From the NCBI GenBank assembly GCA_003427395.1, contig BFEA01000237.1, forward strand, positions 1,421,073 to 1,483,629: a stretch of 62,557 nucleotides of DNA. The letters are read 5' to 3'. The notes below the pieces were generated by a model. It worked only from the letters and a program-made list of their open reading frames with translations, made no database searches and was not told the origin of the DNA. The DNA is from Chara braunii (Eukaryota; Streptophyta; Charophyceae; Charales; Characeae). Shown here one piece after another: positions 22,160 to 33,170 of the stretch (its first letter is position 1; each line of letters begins with the position of its first letter). The position numbers and the translations under genes are program-made.

Positions 22160-23300
22160 CTTTTAAGGCAGCATATGACTGGACCGTTCAACTTAGAAAC
22201 AAGGTTCAACCTACCCCTTCTTACCAAAAGTTTATTCTTAATTTATACTCTCTTCAGTTTATGATAAGCTGTAGTCAGACCATCCAAACTTATGGAAACA
22301 TGTTTGAATAGCTTGTTCATAAGTAAAATAGTATAAGGATATAGTCAAAATTTACTCTTTCTAGTTCCAACATGTGCGTGGTTCCAGACCAGACCATCCA
22401 AACTTATGGAAACCTGTCCAGTCCTTCGCCTGATATCCCCTCGGAATAAGCAGAAAAAAATAGAGTCATCCAAACTTATGGAACATGCTTAACTGCTTTC
22501 AGAAACCAATAAAACATAAGAAACCTCAAATGAAACAATGCAATCAATTCATCCAAACTTATGGAGACCTGCTTGGTCCCTGAAAAGGCAGTCATAAAAA
22601 GCCCTCGCAAGTAAGAGCAACCATCCATCTTAACTTAGTACAATGCCTAGCCTTTGGTTGACCCAGTCAAACGCACGCAGAACCACTTTTTTCCCTCCTT
22701 TCCCCCAAATGTAAACCGTGACCCACTTACAATCTGTTTTGAGATAGAAAACAAAACTGAAACTGAGATTGCACATGCCTGTCTTTACTTAAGTTTGATT
22801 TATGTCATAAAAGTTGAACTTAAAGTCAACACAGGATTCATGCAGTACACTCAGTCAAACTGTAGCAAGATCTAGGGGTTATAACTGGGTTTATAGAAGG
22901 AAGATTGTTACCTCTCAGTTCCCTGCCTCCAGAACTCCTCCTGAGTTCTGGTAGAGCTCCCGCAATCGGTGGGTAGACATGCCACAAAGTCTTGATGTGG
23001 TCCTACGGGTTGCAATCCCGCCTGCCGTCTTCCTCTCGTAACCATAAAGCCGACTTAGATAGGAAAAACAGAATGAGGGTTTTTCGACTCTCCAGGTGCA
23101 GGAGGGGGACAAACTCAACTCTCAAAAGAGCAGAATAAGAGCCCCGCAATGGCAGCCAAAGTACAAAATAGCTTGGTCAACTGCATTCAAACCTTCAGCC
23201 GTTGACTCCTTGACGACCTACCAAATCACAGCAATACCCCCATCCTCAACGAGCTCAGCCTCCTTGTCGTGCTTCTCAGGCCGAAAAACACGTTGGCCAC
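22160..23300 (-). mobile_element. 3 kb element, copy B (head and hairpin part)
   Basis: On the minus strand this continues the split copy D. Hairpin units with the TAAGTT hexamer (plus-strand AACTTA) occur at 22190, 22287, 22397, 22470 and 22556. The head landmarks follow: the CTGGAGGCAGGGAACTGAGAG-like block (22910-22935), GGAGCTCTACCAGAACTC (22935-22960), CCCGTAGGACC (22997-23010) and CATTGCGGGGCTC (23141-23153). Compared with copy A it lacks the GCTGCCGAAATTTC repeat section. Confidence 0.7.
22180..22590 (-). repeat. Hairpin-unit array of copy B
   Basis: Five units share CCAAACTTATGG or CAACTTAG, which on the minus strand are CCATAAGTTTGG or CTAAGTTG, keeping the TAAGTT loop seen in copy A. 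The first unit's outer arms GACTGGACC and GGTTCAACC pair at 8 of 9 positions counting G-U. The second pairs TCAGAC with GTTTGA. Later units pair poorly. Confidence 0.65.
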
Positions 23301-23479
23301 AGCTCACGACACAGGCTGATTAAAAATACGGCCCTCTTCTTCTTTGTAGTCAAGCATCAATGTGGGTTAGCTGGTTGTGCAGCAGGGCAGAGTGCTCATA
23401 AATACCAGCTATGTAGTCCTTGACAACTTTGACAAACATTCAGCTCACGACCGGACTTATGCTACCCCATTCGGTAGGA

Positions 23480-24060
23480 ATGGGCAGCGTATCTGTCATC
23501 AGGAGAGTCTACAGGCCCCGCTGTTCGCCTGCCGCTCCCTCGCTTGGTAGTATTAGGCAACGCCTTGGCCACATAGGTAAGTTTGCAGTCGGCGACCTTC
23601 CTCCCGCTACCCCCTTTGATCGGGAGTCACGAGCAGTGCCTTCGCCCGCGGGTAAGTCTTCAGCGGGTTCAACAGAGCCTAGACCACCAGGTAGGTTCCC
23701 AACGTAGCGGCCGACCTCAACTCGGGCCCTAGTGACAAGATGAGCAACGCACTTACTGACAGGTACTTGGTTGTCTCTTGCCTAGCTTCCTCGCTATTCC
23801 AATCGACGGAGAGGGCAACTGTCTCGACTAGCAGGTATGTGCCCAACTCCGCAGCCTGTTCCCTCGCTTCGGCCAATGGTAAGTACCCTACTCGAATCGA
23901 TGGATTGCACCAGTCAATGGACGAGTCTCCAACCCGTGGCTTACCTCACGCTACTTCCATCTGTAGATCGAGTAGGGTTACCACAAATCTCCACCCAAAG
24001 TATAAAAGTGTATATTGATTCCCAACCTTTCATGCAAAGGGGCAAAAGCAAGCCACTTCG
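23480..24060 (+). repeat. Tract with recurrent GGTAAGT-like motifs
   Basis: GGTAAGT, GGTAAGT-like or GGTATGT motifs recur at about 23573, 23650, 23690, 23760, 23834 and 23877 in otherwise diverged 40-77 bp intervals. These match the consensus of a eukaryotic 5' splice site, but there is no exon structure or coding frame. Similar single motifs occur at 8236, 27062 and 32525. Confidence 0.45.
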
Positions 24061-24224
24061 ATGAACGAACCAAAACGAGACGAATCTTCCGCTAAGAGGC
24101 GGAAGTATTCATTCGCTTTATCTCAAAGTTGTTCACTCATCCCACGCGCAGCTCGAAATTTGAGGACCACTGAAATAACCCACTAACTCTAAATTATGAC
24201 TTCATCATTAGATTTGTCATTCCC

Positions 24225-24410
24225 CAAAATCCTAAGTTCACCTCCTTCTTCTCCCGCTCCCGCTCCTCCTTTCAACACTCTCACGCAAGTGAGCGAGCAA
24301 TCTCTTCTCTCGCTCCCGCTCCTCCTATCGGAAGTGAGCGAGCAATCTCTTCTCTCGCTCCCGCTCCTCCTTTCAACACTCTCACGCAGCACATCTCTCT
24401 ACCAACTTCT
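24225..24410 (+). repeat. CTCGCTCCCGCTCC-containing tandem repeat
   Basis: AGTGAGCGAGCAATCTCTTC with CTCGCTCCCGCTCCTCCT is present twice directly (24290-24330 and 24335-24370), and the block CCTTTCAACACTCTCACGCA flanks it on both sides. It is a local tandem duplication in pyrimidine-rich sequence. Confidence 0.85.
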
Positions 24411-24439
24411 AACCCACTAACTTATCACTAAAACTAACA

Positions 24440-24730
24440 TTAGATTTAGATTCGCCCATTTCTAAAACCCCGAAAAAACATCTTGATTGATGAAGATCGG
24501 TCGAAAATCGGACGAGCTATTCAACTTTTTATTCGGGCGCCTTTCCTCACCGCCATCTCTGAGATAGCCGTACCCCCACACTACACCTTTTCTCTCTATC
24601 TCTTTCTTCACCAATCTTCGTCTAACTCTTACTTCGCCATCAGACTCGCCCATGGTAAAAATCCTGAAAACAATCCTTCACTATCCCGTTTCCACCTGGA
24701 ACCGGACAATCACGAACCTTCCTTTTCATG
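24440..24730 (+). repeat. CTCG-type hairpin units, first cluster
   Basis: Two degenerate units start with a TCGCCCAT...AAAA(A)CC block and lead to an imperfect stem: GGTCGAAAATCGGAC near 24490 and CCCGTTTCCACCTGGAACCGG near 24690. They belong with better units at 27237, 32730, 32898 and 33085. Confidence 0.45.
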
Positions 24731-25259
24731 GAAACGCTCCACCCTTCGTGCAACCTTTCGCCTCTATAGCGCCTAACCCACTATTCCAGCGCTAAATTTA
24801 ACGCCGCCAATCGACCCGCGACCCCAAGAAACATTGAAAACGCGTCTGTACTTGCTTTGTTTTGCCAAGGATCGAGCGAGATAGGCTTCTCCCGCTCTCG
24901 TGACACCTATCTCCGCTCGCCTTCGTCACTCTTCTTTCTCGTTTCACCCAAGTTTACGTTGGCGTGAACCTTCGTAGCGCAGTAGGTGGAGTTCCGACAG
25001 CTCCAACTTCCTGCAAAACGTCTACCAGATAGTTTGCTGACTCTTCTACCCCTATACCCAGGTCCAACGAGCAATTTGTACTACAGCGAGTCGGTGCCAC
25101 TTCTTGCATGTCAACCCGGACACCAAAAACGGTATTGACACAACCATCAGGCGCCCGACTGTCGAAGTCCACTGAGGAGTGTGACCTACGCTTCGGCAGC
25201 CTTTGACTCCTCGAAGAGTGGGAGGGCGTTATCCTGATGCAAGGCTTGAAAACGTGAGC

Positions 25260-26305
25260 CAGGCGAGGCGGGTCCTGATGCAAATCTTGGTGGTAGTAAC
25301 GAATGTTTAAATGAGAGCCCCGAGCTCTGAAACGGGGGGGGGTCCATGGGACCACAACCCTCCCGCTTCACCTGTGGCCTGCTCACAATGCCTCATGGCA
25401 ATAACCCACCGTCATCTAGACCTCAATGGCAATGCTCACACTCAAACCTCTCACAGCAGGTCGCTGCCAGCGACCATGCAACCACAGAGGCACACGCCAC
25501 TCGGGTAGTTCCCCTCCGATTGCTAAGCACCTGCTGATTTGCATGTGCGTTGACCACTATCGGTCCCAGTGTCATGCTCAGCAAAAAGGATTGCGCACGA
25601 AAATAACAACAATAATAATACTCAAATAAATAAAGGTAAAAATACTTTTGTGATCATAAATGTTCATGGCAACCGCACGACGAAGGGATAAAAAAAAGGC
25701 GACTACTAATACTGCCTTGGCCACGCCGTGCAACCTTGTGGACTACAAATCCATGGGGATAGCATCGTCGGACCCTCAACCCGTCGGTTCCTTCATGCCG
25801 CTCTGATGCCCCCTCGCTGCCGTCCGTTGGCTTCAATCCCTAAATCTCTCAAATGAAAATCCGTCATCGTAACCAATAGTACTAGGCCAAAGGTTGAGCC
25901 TCTTACGAGCGAACACCTATATATGTGAGTACTGCACGACTTGCGGATCTACTGAAATACTTCAAGCCGCACTATTGTCGATGTCATCCTCCGTATGTAT
26001 GCACATGTCTTTGTCAAACGTACCGGTCGTAAAGAAAAAAACTTTTACTCCTAGTTTAACCCCGAGCCAAAACCTAGCCGGTAGTCACCCCGGGTTTACA
26101 ACCACCAAAATGAAAAGAGATCACGAGCGCCTTAAGTCTGCGCGCTCACACACTCCCTACTCTAATCAACCATTCAGTCAGGGCAAACAACGGACACAGC
26201 CGCGACTTGCGCGGCACCCTCAAACTTCAAACTGAACTTATTTTCTGTCACTTGCAAAACCCAGGGCGGATACCTTTGTAAGGGTGTTCGCACCGACACC
26301 GTGCG
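25260..26305 (+). mobile_element. Repeat family E, copy 1
   Basis: It shares ordered blocks with 34430-35690 and 43000-44135: ATCTTGGTGGTAGTA, CCTCTCACAGCAGG, a CAACC(C)GTCGGTTCCTTC block, TGAAAATCCG...AATAGTACTAGGCC, CTATATA, and GCGCGCTCA. It ends in a hairpin, GGATACC-TTTGTAAGG-GTGTTC (about 26268-26288), then CGCACCGACACCGTGC. No shared reading frame is apparent, so it is a non-coding element. It abuts repeat R1 directly. Confidence 0.75.
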
Positions 26306-26615
26306 TACCCCCTATGCTACAAAGTACGAGAAACGCCCTCGATTGACCCACCTCTACGATTGCAACTGATTAGCTTTCGTACTGTGGACTGATAGCTCGG
26401 CGGGGATACACCCACCAAAGGGAGGTGACAACTTCCGTAGGTGGAGGTAGGTTGTACCTCACGTAGGCTCTATCCTGTCATAGGGGCTTGCGAGAGGTAT
26501 GGCTAGCGCACTCGGCCGGAGCGGCTACAGAAGCTTCGTTTACATCGTGAACCAAATCCTGCATGCCGCGACCGGGAGGATTCCCCTGCGGGACCAACGC
26601 GCTTGACAATGCAAT
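26305..26615 (+). repeat. Dispersed repeat R1, copy 3
   Basis: This is a co-oriented match to 15866-16175, beginning GCGTACCCCCTATGCTACAA immediately after the terminal hairpin of family E copy 1. The junction gives the left limit of R1 or the right limit of family E. Confidence 0.85.
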
Positions 26616-26639
26616 TGCGGTCGGGCCAACGAATAAGAA

Positions 26640-27720
26640 AATGACTATGATTTGGATGAGTGGAGATCAGCAGAATCAAAGACGGTAATCACAATCATAC
26701 CTCATACAACAATTCACCATCATACCTCATACAACAGTTCACCAGGACAAGCATCATGAGCACGAGGAATACCACCGAATAGTGAAACGACGATTGTGAT
26801 AACGATGGCTGCTGAGATGATGATGGCCGCGACAATGAAGGTCCGTGGCTATGGTCTTCGCACTGAATGCACAAAATGAGAATGGATTTAGCCCTAAAAC
26901 AAGGAAGATACATTGGATATCACCGCTTGTCAATGTATCAAAATGAGGATGAATCTTCCGTTGAAAAACGGCTGGATGCACCTCCCAATAAACGCAACCA
27001 TTATGATGAAAACGACGACCATGAATAACAACACGATCATGACCATCGTTGCCATGTGCTGGTAAGTTCCTCCCTCTTTTGCGATTATCTTCTCCCCCTT
27101 ACATTTGCTTCCTTCCTCAATCCCACCCACATTTTTCTCATCACTCTCCCAAATCTTCTTCATAACAGTCGCGCAACCCATACCGTTAGTACTGCCTGGA
27201 CTGTCCATCTATCACAAAATCTACCTTCGCCATCAGCTTCGACCTGCCCAAAAACCTCAGATTCGACTTTTGGTTCGCTCGATTTCGTTCAGGAACGAGC
27301 GAACTAGATCCTTTTCAACTTTTTTTTCCTCCCTTCTTCTTTACCTTCGTCATTGTCGTCATCTTCTCCACTTTCCTCTTCTTTTACATCTCGCTGACCC
27401 TACTGCTAATGTTATCCGCCCGTTTCTGGTCGCTACCGATGGGAGCAACAACAACTCCGAGTCCCCCTCAGAAAAATGGCAGGCGATCCTCCCTCCTTTT
27501 TCTACTCTCCTACCCACACTGCTACAACTTCACCACACGCTATGCTTCTTCCTATTCCAATGAACCTGGACTACCCCTTGGTCCCCGATCGTATCAAAGA
27601 CTATGAAAAGAAAAAGAAACAAAAATTAATGTCCGGGCTGAGGGTATATTTACAGGAGGGTTGTTCTAAACTTATCTGACTGTCATGCTGGCAAAATTTG
27701 GATGAATGTGACAGCCATGA
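26640..27720 (+). repeat. Dispersed repeat related to 32100-33350
   Basis: Shared landmarks with 32100-33350 include GATGATGGCCG(C/A)GACAAT, a GGTAAGT motif (27062 and 32525), (C)CCAAAACCTCAGATT (27248 and 33090) and the CTCG hairpin. No frame is conserved. Direct repeat ATCATACCTCATACAACA occurs twice at 26693-26734. Confidence 0.6.
27237..27310 (+). repeat. CTCG-type hairpin unit
   Basis: AACCTCAGATT leads into GTTCGCTCG-ATTTCGTTCAGGAA-CGAGCGAAC, a perfect 9-bp stem at about 27272-27304. Confidence 0.8.
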
Positions 27721-27779
27721 CGTCTAGGGCTTAGTACAAAAGTCTGCCTACAAAGGGAATCGAGATCGTGATGCTCTGC

Positions 27780-28345
27780 TCACCTGTTTCCACTGGAATT
27801 CCAACTCGGGTCTGTATTTTAAAAGTTCTGTATGTACCATTTGAGTTGCCCGTTGGTAATGTCTACTGCCTTGGAACCGGTACCGCCCCAGCCCACGACA
27901 ATGCAAAATTACGTCACCTCTTTCCAGCGAGGCTCAAACTTAGGTCTGTATTTCAACAACTCTATGAGGTATACCAGTGGAACTAAGCCCGTAGGTGTTG
28001 CCGCCGGTTTTGAGATGTCATCGTGGAACAGGCTGACCCCAAGTAAAACATAACTTTCATTTATCTGGTATCATTCAGATTTGAGCTTACGTTTGTAATT
28101 CACCAGCTTGTGGGTTTACCAGCTGAGCTAGCTTCAATGGTTCCACAACCAGTCTTGGAACTGGCACAGGGCCTGCGTCCCACGTAATTTAGAATAGTAT
28201 TATTCCACTCACCCGCTTCGGGTGGAGTTTCAAACTCAGATCTGTATGTCAACTGTTCATGGGTGTACCAACTGAGCTAAGCCGATTGATATCTTTGTCA
28301 GCCTCGGAACCAGCACCTGGGTCGTGTCCCAAACTGGAACTAAAG
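27780..28345 (-). mobile_element. Four tandem tRNA-like SINE units
   Basis: Read on the minus strand, each unit has a tRNA-like box A and a degenerate box B. The last unit has TAGCTCAGTTGGTA (plus 28265-28279), followed about 45 bases on by GAGTTTGAAACTCC. The others read TAGCTCAGCTGGTA (near 28125), CCACTGGTATA (near 27975) and CAAATGGTACA (near 27840), each with a TACAGA-C(C/T)-GAG segment before box B. Units are about 125-150 bp and share GGAACC and GTGTCCC-like tails. The box order is that of an internal Pol III promoter; the anticodon region is not tRNA-like, so these are SINE relics rather than tRNA genes. Confidence 0.72.
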
Positions 28346-29039
28346 GGTATAAAAATAAGTAGAAATAAAACAACAGAACGGGAAGGGGTTTTATGTGACC
28401 AGCGGTACAACCTCTACGTTGGTGCTCGCTGGTCCTCGCCTCGCCTAGATATACTTCACCGTTTTACGGGTCCCAGTGGGTAGGTTCACACTCCTACCTC
28501 TCGCAGCAGACCGCTGGTATCGGTCGGACACCCGCTGCATCATCGGCCCCGCAAACCACAATCATACCTGCAATCAGATTAAAAATTCAACCAAAAGTCC
28601 ATACACCACACGGGGTCAACGTCAACCACTCTCTGCGCTGATACCCCTCGCTTTAGCCAAACCAGCTTTAACCTTTGTCTAACCATCCATAACAAAATAC
28701 TAAGTGTCTTTGTTAAATAGTCATTCGATAAAGTCTGGGTGAAAACCCAAAAGAAACAATTCAAACCACAGGGGTTAAAACCTTTAGGTTGAGTGGCGAG
28801 AATGAGTTAGAGTTGAGTCGTAAACCGGCGAATCAGCGACGAAACTGTTATCAGTAATAACAGAAAATGATCCTCGTGGGATTAAACTGAAATTAGTCCA
28901 ATCCTGAACTGAAATGGCACAAAAGGACCTTTAACACGGCATAGACTAATTCCCAAGGCTAGACTATAAGTATATTGAGAATGAATCCCCATACTATGCT
29001 CTCACTCAAAATCTCCCCATAACTAAGTCTAAATCTACC

Positions 29040-29700
29040 TCTCTGCAAATGCCCAAGGAAAAAAAAAAAAATTTGGCAACATCTCCCCACTACAGGGTGG
29101 ACCTCCAAAATCTTTCTTATCAGAATGTAATTGAACTCCTTTGAACTAAGGAAATATCGACATCACTTTCCGTAAGAAAAATACCTTCTCATAATTTATA
29201 ATCGTCCGAATATGAAAACTGAAATAGTCCTTAACTATAGAGAGTCAAATTTTGACTAACTCTCCGAATTAGCAAAACAATTGGTAACATCTCCTTTAGA
29301 TAAGTAGATTTCTCATATTTATACTAAGTCGGATAAGAACTCGAGATAGAACTTGAATTCTTGTCAAGACAAAATTTAACTAACACTTTAAACTTGTAAA
29401 TATTTCGTAGTACTCCCTCTAACGAAGTGTAATTCTTAATTTGTATAAAGTTAAATAAAAAATATGAAAATGATTTTGACTTTCCAAAGTTAAAATTTGT
29501 CTAACTCCCTGAATTAGTAAGAATTCGGACAACATTTTTCCTAAAAAATAAGACTTTCTAAATTCTACTACGCCATATATAAAACTGAGACAAAAACTCA
29601 ACTTTGAAAAACCAAAATTTGACTAACTCCTTGTTGTAGAAATTTTGGCAGCGGATCACATAGGAAAGTAACTTTTCAAAATTTATACAAAGCCAAGTAA
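29040..29700 (-). repeat. AT-rich tandem repeats of about 120 bp
   Basis: About five diverged units contain a (A/G)AATT(C/T)-GG-(T/C)AACAT(C/T)T block, a (T/A)AGTAGACTT block and AAAATTTGACTAACTCC (29250, 29370, 29490 and 29615). The minus strand of the last unit matches the GCTGCCGAAATTTC repeats of copy A (13760-13860), which has only two. Confidence 0.7.
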
Positions 29701-29984
29701 AATAATTGATCCCATAAAATGCGAGAATTGAATTAAGTTAAATAAAGTTAACTTAGAAAATGCAGGAATTAAACTAACTCCTACAACTCTAGCATATGGC
29801 GAGCATCTAAAGCAACTAACTATCACAATTGAAACTCGGATTAAGTAGAGTTGATACTCCACCACAAGCAAGTTCATGCCACAATGGATAGGTACTCTCA
29901 CAAAAATCCCTAGTTGATTCTGAATAAGATAGTTCATAAAACCTTCAGATGATTTATCTCTTATACCCAACTTACATATGGCAC

Positions 29985-30740
29985 GATGCTAGACCATTCA
30001 GATTAGAAACAATGCCTAGCATGCCTTATATTATACACGAAAATATTGCACAACTACTCTTCTCTTCTTTTGGTGTATGATTAGACAATTTAACGTAGAA
30101 ACAGTGCCTAGTCTGCATCAACTGTTTAATATCCAAAATTTAATAACTTTCTGACTTGTCTCCAAAGAAAAGAAATATGGGCAGGGTACGGAGCCATTTA
30201 GCTTAGAACCAATGCTCAGCTTGCCCAAGCTACTTTCAATTATACTCTTACTTTTTTTTTTTTTTCTTAGTGATATGGCTTATTGTTGAACTATTCAGCT
30301 TAGAAACAATGCTTTCATATGCAAATATAAATAAATTATTTTCAGTTATACTCAGTTATTCTTATGTGTATGGGTTCAAGTTAAACCATTCAGCTTAGAA
30401 ATAATGCTTAGCCTTTTATTCAAATCCTCCCTCAAAATGAAACAAGAGACTGAACCATTCAACTTAGAAACAATGTTCTGTCCATTATAAGTCACCCAAA
30501 GTAAGAAGTTGGACCCTTGAACCCAACCTCAGTCAGAAACCCCAAAAGAAACAGACAAATTAAACCATTTAGCTTAAAAACAATGCTCGATCTCACAGAT
30601 CAGTCAACCAAACCATAAAAAATAAACACAACAACCATGTCATTTAACTTAAAAACAATGTCTGATCCTACAGAAAATTGTCAAATAAACATAGCCTTAG
30701 GCCATTCATCTTAGAAACAATGCACAATCCTTGGTTGACC
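29985..30740 (-). repeat. Hairpin-unit array of copy C
   Basis: About nine units share CCATT(C/T)A(G/A)CTTAGAAACAATG. The outer arms vary and often pair: ATGCTAG/CTAGCAT (29979-30021), GATTAG/CTAGTC (one G-U), GACTGAA/TTCTGTC (one mismatch), GTTAA/TTAGC (one G-U). Units toward 30740 no longer pair. The TAAG loop of copy A is visible on the minus strand. Confidence 0.7.
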
Positions 30741-31259
30741 CGGTCAATCACATGCAAAACTGCCTTCCTCCCACCTTCCCCCAATTCATCCCTTAGTCTA
30801 CTTTCAGTAGAAACAATAAAAAACTTAAGATTTACACATACGTTTCTTCCCTTTAATCTGATTGAATTATGAAAAGAAATATTTTTTTAGGGGAACGCAT
30901 GCATACGCATCATACACACTAGAAAGAGATAGTCAAACAGGGATATAGTGGGCTCATACAGGGAGATGAAGGTATACCTGATAGTTCCCTGCCTCTAGAA
31001 CCTCGCCCAGGTTTCGGCAGAGTTCCAGCAATTGGTGGGGCAAACCTCCCATAGAGGTTTTGGCACGGATTATGGGTTTCAATCCAAAAACCAATAGACC
31101 ATACTTAGAATGAGAAGGCTAGAAGGAGATAGATCGAGTCGCTCAGATCCAAGAAAGGTGCACTAAGACTCACGTGAGAGGGCCTTAATACCTTGGTGCG
31201 CCTGAGGGTCCCGCAATGGCGCAATGGCGGCAAAAAATCAGAACAGGATGGTCAACCCA

Positions 31260-32720
31260 CGGCCTCTCATAAAACAACAGCATTCTGACGAACCTCCACT
31301 TCACAACGGTGACCCCTTTTACGAAGCCTGACCATCCCTCAAGTCACATCGCCTAACTCCCTAACTAAAGTTGCCATTACGCAGTCTATAAACGCTATGC
31401 TCAATTAAAGCACTCGTGAGTACCTTATTCGAAATAGGGTTAATCATAGTCAAATTTACCTCAGTGTTGCGCGCATAATTTCCATGCGCAGAAGCAAGCC
31501 ACCATACTAGTACTTAATGTCAAATGCAACAGCCTATAGCGCTGCGCAACAAAACCACTACGATATATCACTCAAAACTCATCAAAACAAGGCAGCCTAG
31601 AACACAACAAACGCTCTACTCAGTCAATAGCTACTGTACATGGCGAAGTTTATCAGCAACAACTGTAGACAGTCGTGTAATTTGGCAACAACTTCACCAA
31701 ATCAATAGCAACCCCCCCTGGTGGGTCTCAGTAATTGCAACAGTCTGATTTAGCGGTAACAACATGGAATAGCATAACTGATCTTTAGAAAAACAGTAGT
31801 TGTGGTGGCCTCGAAATGTCACCAGTAGCTCCAGATCATAGAGAGCAGTATCCCCGATATAAAAGATCCTCCAGCAACACCAACTTGCAATCACCACCCC
31901 CTTCTTTTAGATACGTCATCTTACTCGGCCTCGTTCCTTGCCTAACTCTTCTATCCCGCACTCTCCTTCAATGCACCTGGCCTACGATCTCAGTCATGTC
32001 CTTCTAACTTTAGAAGGCACAACGCGTACGAATAGTCACGATAACCATAACTAAGAGAATGTCACGACTCAGAACTCAATGATGGTACTCGTGGTCATTT
32101 TTGCACCTCATTATCTACCAACCGTCCAACGGAAGCACGGATATTCTGCTAGTTCAAAACCAGGTATGTATCAGCGACTCCCGTTTCAGTAACAAACCTT
32201 CTTGCAAATGACGACGAGCTATACTGAATTTTGGTAAGATCAGACATGGTGCGACCGAGTTGGCGACTGCGAAGAGGATCGTTGATGATTGCCATACTGA
32301 TCAACGACGAGCATACACACAAGCGGACACCTCGTAGACAAGAAGGAAGATGATCACTTCGACGATGGGGGTGACCCGACTGACCTTCGAGGCTTTATTA
32401 ATGATGGCCGACGATAATGCGATCAGCGATATCACGAGAATCAAAAACACAACTTTCTTCTAGACCGTGTTGGTAGATGGAGAGAACGAGAGGAATGTTT
32501 CTGCTAGGACATAAGCCAAGTGCGCCTTAGCTAGGTAAGTATACTTGTTCTAATTTACTCCCGTCCCGCCTCTCACCGGATATGCGAAATGAGAATGAAT
32601 CTCCCACTAAAACATTGAAAGATTCATCCACAAATTTGAAGACGTATGTCCCATGCGCAGCCCCAAGAAGTCGTACCGCCGAAACTAACCATGAACCCCC
32701 GAATCGAACTTCAGCATCGG
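31260..32720. other. Non-coding extension of copy C
   Basis: The stretch is CAA/CAG-rich and has no recognised gene. It mirrors the CTG-rich flank of copy A (10,650-11,460), since AACAACTGTAGACAG and GTAACAAC-type sequence is the reverse of CTG-type sequence there. A GGTAAGTA motif lies at 32525. Confidence 0.4.
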
Positions 32721-32729
32721 ACTTGCCAA

Positions 32730-33170
32730 TCGTCGAAACTTCTACTTCGGAACCTCCCTCGCCTGATTCCGTTAGAATCCGACGAGGTCACTGATTTCTG
32801 TTGCGGCCAAGTTTGACATCTCCATCCTTCCCGTGCGGCTCACTTTCTAACTAGGTCATAATTTACTAACTCTCCCTCTGTTTTCACCTCACCATCTGAT
32901 TCGTTTTGCCAAAAAACCCCTACTTATGATTCTCTTTCACTCGATCTCATTGAGAAACGAGTGAAATCTCGGTTTCACGCTCTCTCGATATCTGCATGTC
33001 CCGATACCTTCATGCAACCCTTCTTCCTAATAACTCCTTCTACACTAACTTTCATGCTAATCTGACTCCGGATTCAAATTGGCCTAAGCCCAAAACCTCA
33101 GATTTGCATCTTCTCTCGCCCGATTCCGTCAAGGATTGGGCGAGTTATGCATCCTTCCCTTCGCCACGTC
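32730..33170 (+). repeat. CTCG-type hairpin units, three copies
   Basis: Perfect but different stems flank the same GATTCCGTT or GATCTCATT interior: CCTCG/CGAGG (about 32756-32787), TTTCACTCG/CGAGTGAAA (about 32935-32968) and CTCGCCC/GGGCGAG (about 33115-33143). The shared leader (CCCAAAACC...GATT) and stem variation with complementarity kept indicate one covarying family. Confidence 0.7.

Larger units (their letters stand above)
28470..31260 (-). mobile_element. 3 kb non-coding repeat element, copy C
   Basis: This is a full-length inverted relative of copy A. Tail landmarks lie near 28600-28960 (CACACGGGGTCAAC, AAGTCTGGGTGAAAACCC, TTTAGGTTGAG, TGTTATCAGTAATAACA). The approximately 120-bp repeats are at 29040-29700, the hairpin units at 29985-30740, and the head at 30970-31220 (AGTTCCCTGCCTC, CAGAGTTCCAGCAATTGG, GGGTTTCAATCC, GTGAGAGGGCC, GTCCCGCAATGG). 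No significant ORF spans it. The same order in A and C shows that the tandem sections are part of one mobile or duplicated unit. Confidence 0.75.

Noticed and set aside
26236-26306. Family E as a canonical Helitron
   Set aside because: The terminal hairpin fits, but the CTRR end and a 5' TC could not be shown. Recorded only as an unclassified repeat.
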